Assembly: GCA_013368315.1 (NCBI GenBank)
Contig: JAACJM010000129.1
Location: 62,001 to 126,000, forward strand
DNA: 64,000 nt
Reading direction: 5' to 3'
DNA from: Tetrapyrgos nigripes
Lineage: Eukaryota > Basidiomycota > Agaricomycetes > Agaricales > Campanellaceae
Shown here: positions 59,286 through 64,000 of the stretch, one piece after another
Layout of the letters: the number at the start of each line of letters is the position of its first letter
Position numbering within the stretch: the first letter of the stretch is position 1
Notes under the pieces: generated by a model
Database searches by the model: none
The model's input: the letters and a program-made list of their open reading frames with translations, nothing else
Told to the model about the DNA's origin: nothing
Made by a program: the position numbers and the translations under genes

Positions 59286-60082
59286 ATGATCACATATATC
59301 CTTCTTGTTTCTAGACAAGGTCCTCATCCTTCTTCTCTGAGCCCCTTTGGTGATAGTTGAGCAACGTTCCAATCAGGGAAAGTCCGTCTTTCAAAATGGT
59401 TCACGACTATGCCTCTCAAAGCCAAAGCCAAGATTGTCAAAGACGTAACACAGCTGGTTCTGGCTCGCCGAACGAGGATGTGTAATGTTCTGGAATACAA
59501 GGGTGTGTATGCTTACCGATACTTGTCCCTGCATGAACTGACGAGCGTCCTTCTTACATAGATACAAAGGTAGTGTATCGCCGCTATGCGTCTCTGTTTT
59601 TCGTTTGTGGGATTGCCTCGGGAGACAATGAGCTTGTGACGCTGGAAATCATTCACCGATACGTAGAAGTTTTAGATCGGTATTTTGGAAATGTGAGTCG
59701 CATGCTTGGTAGATTTCGTTATTACGAACTCATCACTCCTTAGGTCTGCGAGCTGGACTTGTAAGATGACCAGTATTGTGCACCCATTCTCAACTAATAT
59801 CTGTTCAGGATCTTCAATTTCCAAAAGGCGTATGCTGTCAGTACACCAATGTGATTTGTCTCTTTTAAAACGACACTCATTGGTTATAGATTTTGGACGA
59901 ATTAATCATAGCAGGCGAGCTTCAAGAGTCCTCGAAGAAATCGGTCCTTCGTGTGGTGAGTAGAGATCGTTTTGGTGTTCGTCTACAGCTCACACGTCCC
60001 AAAGGTCACACAAGCCGATAGTTTCGAAGAGCAAGAGAGTTCGGATGACATGATAGCCCGACTTGGTTCGCGCAGTGGTTAG
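59286..60082 (+). CDS. APS1: AP-1 clathrin adaptor complex sigma subunit
   Basis: Seven exons (59286..59319, 59377..59502, 59562..59692, 59744..59760, 59809..59836, 59890..59955, 60005..60082) give 159 aa. The longin-like small-chain signature is complete: [80 protein letters not shown] and [30 protein letters not shown] and the length identify sigma-1 rather than sigma-2 or sigma-3. AP-1 sorts cargo between the trans-Golgi network and endosomes. Exon 4 is only 17 nt. Confidence 0.95.
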
Positions 60083-60593
60083 TTTGACACTCGAGTCTCT
60101 ATTAAAATCAGCACTTTCTTAGCTTTGGTTTGAGGCCCAATGATGTAGCTGCTTGTAGCAGTCCTGTCGCCAGAATCGGAATGGGATGTAACATTAAATT
60201 CTTGCCCGCCTTCATCCCTATGTATAGGTTATCATATAGCTGTCGGATCTTGAGATTGGATGGGTAGCGTTGAATTGGGGATCTTAGTTGTCAAGTGCCA
60301 GGATCTATCTACAGGACTCTTTTGAGGTCTCGGGCTGCGCTGCCCTTGATCTCCTGCTCGGTTTCCTTCTGTGAACATTCCTAAAGATATTTGATTTTGA
60401 GGATATACTTGCTGTCATTCTGAGAAAACAATCGTGGCGGATAAGGCCTAGAAAGTCCTATCTATACTAAAGCAGGCCTATAGGTTTACCGAATTTTGTA
60501 TGTACATGACGATATATGTGACGTGTTTGGGAATTTGTTCTCACTGCCTTCCGCTACATGCAGCACTGACCATCCATCTGAAGAACCGCTACC
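60083..60593. other. Intergenic region upstream of the heat-shock factor gene
   Basis: 511 bp. A loose TTC/GAA array (TTCTGTGAACATTC, about 60367-60380) resembles a heat-shock element but the spacing is 3 and 2, so I do not call it. No gene is seen. Confidence 0.4.
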
Positions 60594-62608
60594 ATGGCTA
60601 ACAAGCGCCAGGTCGCCCTCACCCCCTCGTCGTCCTATGGGGCACCCACAATCAATACCAGGGTGCCCATGTTCCTCCAAAAGCTCTACAAGTGCGTCTT
60701 CTTCTCCCTCTTGCTTATTTCTTGTCTTTAAACTGTTCATAGGATCGTAAGTGACCCGGCTACTAACGACGTTATCTGCTGGTCAGACTCAGGCGACTCA
60801 TTTTTTGGTAGCTATGCTCTTCTCATTTATCCCTTCATTCCATTCATGCTCCTTTGCCTCGTGTCTAGTCCACGATCATGAACGCCTCGCGAAAGAACAC
60901 CTTGGAAATTGGTTTAAACATAACAAGTTCGCTTCGTTTGTGCGCCAGCTCAACATGTATGGGTTTCACAAAATACCCCATTTGCAGCAAGGAGTATTGA
61001 AAAGTGACTCGGATGCAGAACATTCCCAATTTGCTCATCCCGATTTTCATCGAGGGCAGGAGGATCGGTTGATTTTCATAGAGAGAAAGAAGCAAACAGG
61101 TTCTGCTCGAGAACAGGGTGTCATTGACTTTCCTTCCAGCTCGCAGCCCAATCCCGCTCAGAACAGTCTTCCGCCCAACCAAGCCCTCGATATACATTCT
61201 ATCGTGAGCGGTATTGCTGCTATTCGACGCCACCAGAACAGCATCTCTGCAGAGCTGAACGAACTGAAACGCTCTAATCAGATACTGTGGCAGGAGTCGA
61301 TGGAGGCTCGGAACAGGTATCAGAAACAACAAGATACCATCAACCGTATCGTCAAGTTTTTAGCTGGTGTTTTTGGTCACCACACTAACTCGAGTCCGAG
61401 GGATTCCAAACAGGGCGATTCTCCATCTCATTCCGTTGTACCTGGCGCTCGATTGATGATCGAGGATACCAAACGCGACAGTGGACCAAAAGTAGGGATT
61501 GTGGAGGTACGGGACGAGGATAATGTTAGTCCTGTTGAAGTCTTCTCGAGGGAAACATCACCTTGTGAGCCTTTCTTGCATTACCCATATTTCAGCCTTC
61601 TCATGGTTTTTGTCATTTTTCTTCTTCGCAGTCGTAACCGTCGAGACACCTGCAGACACGACAGTGTCTCGAGCAACTTCACGTCCACCTTCCGATGCTC
61701 CTTCTCCCCTGATGTCTTCATTTACTGTAAACACTCCCGGCCACGATGGCACGCCGCGTCAGGATTACCCCACTTCCCCTACCGAAACCGCCACATCTAA
61801 CAACAATTCCATCATCTCCACTCAACCACGATACTCGACGTCGGGCATGCTGAATGACTCCAATCTGCCCTTCTCGCCATCCCATTCTCCCATTGCAGAT
61901 GAGAGGATTCAGGAAGCCCTGAACAAGCTTTCACCTGGGGACCTGCAACAATTCATTGCATCATTATCGCAGATGCCTGGACCAGACATAAATCCAGACA
62001 TAAATGGAGATGGATCAGGGAATGCCCAAATATCGCATCTAAGCCCTGCTCAGCTGACTCCCTACAAGGGTTCCTTCGATTTCGGCTCCTATTCCCATGA
62101 GCCTAGTCCAGGCAACATTGACCAGTTCAGCGATAACCTCATCTCTTTTGATACCCCAACGTCTCTGGAGCAGAGCTGGAAAGCTTCTGGCGACATTGAT
62201 AAGGAGGTCAATACCCTGAACGCAGGGATTGATTCGTTGATGGAGACGTTGGGACTGGACCCGTCTGCTTTTCTGGACGTCGAGGGCATGGGTGACGGGA
62301 CTAATCTCTCTGAGGATCCAGCGGCCCTGTTAGATACTTCTTTGACCACTGGGAACGGGCTTGTTCATCCGCCACCGAACTCGGATGAGATTTTCAACTC
62401 ATTCATGAACACGTTCTCGACTGATATGACCAATGCTCCTGGTCCCCCTACGGCGTCTGACGGGCCTCCTTCACCCTTTACTGTACAAACCCCTGACGCG
62501 GAGGCTCAGATGGCTGGGAGGTCGCGGAAGCGCAAGTCTGACGCGGGTTTGGATCCCTTAAAACTTCACATACCTTCCAATAAGGCTAAAAAGAGAAAGG
62601 AGAAGTGA
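60594..62608 (+). CDS. HSF1: Heat shock transcription factor (HSF)
   Basis: Four exons (60594..60691, 60743..60807, 60869..61564, 61632..62608) give 611 aa. The DNA-binding domain runs over residues 22-130: VPMFLQKLYKIVSDPATNDV, WFKHNKFASFVRQLNMYGFH (recognition helix) and FAHPDFHRGQEDRLIFIERK. A hydrophobic heptad-repeat trimerisation coil follows at about 190-260 (HSIVSGIAAIRRHQNSISAE onward). The C-terminal half is Ser/Pro/Asp-rich, matching an activation domain, and ends with the basic RSRKRKSDAG and KAKKRKEK nuclear signals. Fungal HSF is an essential regulator of chaperone genes. The DBD is cut by two introns, as in other basidiomycetes. Confidence 0.93.
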
Positions 62609-62811
62609 TTTTTTACTTTACTTGTGTTGTTCTATAGGGAATATCGTAGTATTCAGTTAGAAAACCTGTAGCTAATATCTTATGGGGTCAGTGTAAGAGT
62701 ATAAGTATATGATTGCATTTTTGTATCTAGTTTCAGTATACCATGCACGACTTGTTATACATATGGCATGAAAAGAAATTAGTGTACTTAAAGGCAAAAT
62801 TGCTTCTACAT

Positions 62812-63613
62812 TTATTCGTGCTTGGGCTTTCCCTTGTTCAGCCACCAGATACCACCGTTAAGATACGTCGCATACGTCAACCAGAGGCAGTATGGGAGTA
62901 GGAAGTAAGTGGTCTGGCCGTTCGTATGCTTGTCAAACAACGCCTGCGTGGAAAGAATAAGAATTGAAGGTAAAAAAGTAAAGATCAATCGGTACCGTCA
63001 TATAATACGTTGTCCCAGCCAAAAGCGCACTGTCGATGAGTGCCAAGCCAGTCTGGACTATATGGTGAGATTATATCCGGTGTGACGTCACTAGTGACAT
63101 ACCCGCTTGGAGTTGAAGAAGAGGGGGGTCCAGGCAAAGTTCATAGCGAGCTGAGCGTAGTAGAGCGTTAATCCAAGCTGTAAATCATCCCTTAGGAAAG
63201 GTGTTCAGAATGGAAGCTAGCGTAAAAAAAAAAAACAAGCTTACTGTGCGGAAGGTGAAATCGAGGCGTCGAAGGCTTTCACGGCCAAATGAGACGCGTA
63301 ACCCATTGCTTTGCACGAATGGATATCAATCATAGCAGCTGTTACCAGAGGAAGAGAGAACATTACAGAGGTAGAGAAGGGTCCACACAATTGGGAAGGC
63401 TTGACGCGGTGGTCTTCCAGGAGGGAAAGACAAGTTCTATCACCATTATTTCAGTCGAAAGAATGTGCCACTCAAAAGAAAGGCACCCACTGCATACCAA
63501 GGGCCGCGAACGACTTTTGCAGTTCCTGAGCCACTAAGAGTACCAAAGCATAATGGCAAGCCTAGAGCAACTACAGGGTTCCGGGGAAGAGCAAGCAAAA
63601 TTCCTGGGATCAT
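62812..63613 (-). CDS. TSPO: TSPO/peripheral benzodiazepine receptor-like protein
   Basis: Six exons (63613..63491, 63436..63367, 63308..63245, 63190..63103, 63052..62996, 62943..62812) give 177 aa. The TSPO five-helix fold is clear: FPPGRPPRQAFPIVWTLLYL, SMGYASHLAVKAFDASISPS, LQLGLTLYYAQLAMNFAWTP, LFFNSKRTGLALIDSALLAG and TTYFLLPYCLWLTYATYLNG. The motif WTxxY and the N-rich end GGIWWLNKGKPK are typical. TSPO proteins bind porphyrins and sterols in mitochondrial outer or ER membranes. Two introns use acceptors that are not the nearest AG (63191 and 63053); phase forces this. The ATG is 64 bp from the divergent HIS4-like start. Confidence 0.88.
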
Positions 63614-63677
63614 GGTTCAAGTTAGAGTTTATCCTCTTCCGTTCATATATCCGGCAGTTTCCATTTCAGGAAATGCA

Positions 63678-64000
63678 ATGACTCGTTTTCTTCCTCTCGT
63701 CGACGAAGTCGAGAGTGAGCTCTTTGCTGCCCTCAATCGGATTGGGCCCGTCATCGTATCATCCCCCCTTCCCAATGTCCTTCCCAATCACCCTTATCTT
63801 CTTTTTCACCAAACCTCTCCCCTGGACGTCGATCAGGTCATCGCATACTTAGATGCAGGTGTAGAGAAAGTCATTCTTCCTCTCAATCTCGCCAAAGAGG
63901 TCATTGGTATCATTCCCGAGGACAGGATACTTGTTCTACTCGATGTTGCAAATGTCAGTGCCGTCTCTGACAAAGTCCGTAATGGTGTATCTGGTGTTTT
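63678..64000 (+). CDS. HIS4: HIS4-like histidine biosynthesis protein, N-terminal part (3' end outside the window)
   Basis: Open from ATG 63678 to the window edge without a stop; the start is the first ATG in a good context. The visible part begins TRFLPLVDEVESELFAALNR, then VDQVIAYLDAGVEKVILPLN and EVIGIIPEDRILVLLDVANV. This resembles the N-terminal domain of fungal trifunctional His4 (phosphoribosyl-AMP cyclohydrolase, phosphoribosyl-ATP pyrophosphatase, histidinol dehydrogenase), before the catalytic modules. The catalytic parts are outside the window, so the call rests on resemblance only. No Gcn4-type TGACTC is seen in the 64-bp divergent spacer with TSPO. Confidence 0.6.
   Translation, partial: MTRFLPLVDEVESELFAALNRIGPVIVSSPLPNVLPNHPYLLFHQTSPLDVDQVIAYLDAGVEKVILPLNLAKEVIGIIPEDRILVLLDVANVSAVSDKVRNGVSGV

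Noticed and set aside
60367..60380. Possible heat-shock element upstream of the HSF gene
   Set aside because: TTC and GAA units are spaced 3 and 2 bases instead of a regular 2, and no further units follow.
63103..63190. Apparent frameshifts in TSPO when the nearest AG acceptors are used
   Set aside because: Acceptors at 63191 (TCCTAAG) and 63053 (TAGTCCAG) restore phase and give the expected TSPO sequence, so no lesion is needed.
1..64000. CRISPR arrays, phage genes, bacterial operons or a secondary metabolite cluster
   Set aside because: No regularly spaced repeats, no ribosome binding site pattern, and no PKS, NRPS or terpene synthase motifs; the gene content is ordinary fungal housekeeping.

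Overview
The window is a gene-dense nuclear segment from a filamentous basidiomycete, most likely a mushroom-forming agaricomycete. The evidence is about 32 genes packed on both strands with short spacers, almost all split by many 45-60 nt introns with GTRNGT donors, plus a fungal gene set (Tma17-like chaperone, FMP27/Hobbit, Rrn7, Ste14, sphingolipid mannosyltransferase, Lag1-type ceramide synthases). There is no bacterial-type operon, phage or CRISPR. Gene models were assembled by eye from reading frames and splice signals; where exon lists are given, the phases were checked and close.

Layout. 1-4.2 kb: 3' end of an MFS transporter (+), a GT32 inositolphosphoceramide mannosyltransferase (-), a SWT1 PIN-domain RNase (-). 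4.2-6.6 kb: gene-poor, with one small orphan gene (-) that has a TATA box. 6.6-10.8 kb: PhoD-like phosphatase (+), Gfd2/YDR514C-type RNase H-like protein (-), and the centromeric histone CENP-A (+). 11-17 kb: COX18 (-), RPL6 (-), SDT1-type nucleotidase (+), Tma17-like chaperone (+), PHAF1 (-). 17-23 kb: xylitol dehydrogenase (-), a Ran1/Ksp1-like kinase (+), a DUF2985 membrane protein (-). 23-32.2 kb: one giant gene, FMP27/Hobbit (-). 32.6-43.4 kb: DPB2 (-), an unknown acidic nuclear-type protein (+), mitochondrial EF-G2 (-), STE14 (+), RPL9 (-), PCF11 (+). 44-47 kb: a tandem pair of ceramide synthases (+). 47-48.4 kb: two terminal-inverted-repeat elements. 48.4-50.7 kb: a REXO1/Rex3-type exonuclease (+). 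51-51.6 kb: a third TIR element. 52.7-64 kb: a low-complexity coiled-coil protein (-), RRN7 (-), ERJ5 (+), AP-1 sigma (+), heat-shock factor (+), TSPO (-) and the 5' end of a HIS4-like gene (+).

Most genes are housekeeping and not functionally clustered. Thematic links are sphingolipid metabolism (ceramide synthases, MIPC synthase), mitochondrial biogenesis (COX18, MEF2), and chromosome replication/segregation (DPB2, CENP-A). Head-to-head pairs with very short spacers are common: Gfd2-like/CENP-A 82 bp, EF-G2/STE14 57 bp, DPB2/unknown 138 bp, RRN7/ERJ5 132 bp, TSPO/HIS4 64 bp.

Most interesting: a CENP-A tail carrying a copy of the canonical H3 K9-K14 motif; three previously unannotated TIR elements; a tandem ceramide synthase duplication; an orphan 106-aa gene; very small exons and several GC-AG introns; and four apparent single-base frameshifts in conserved genes, which may be sequence errors or real lesions.
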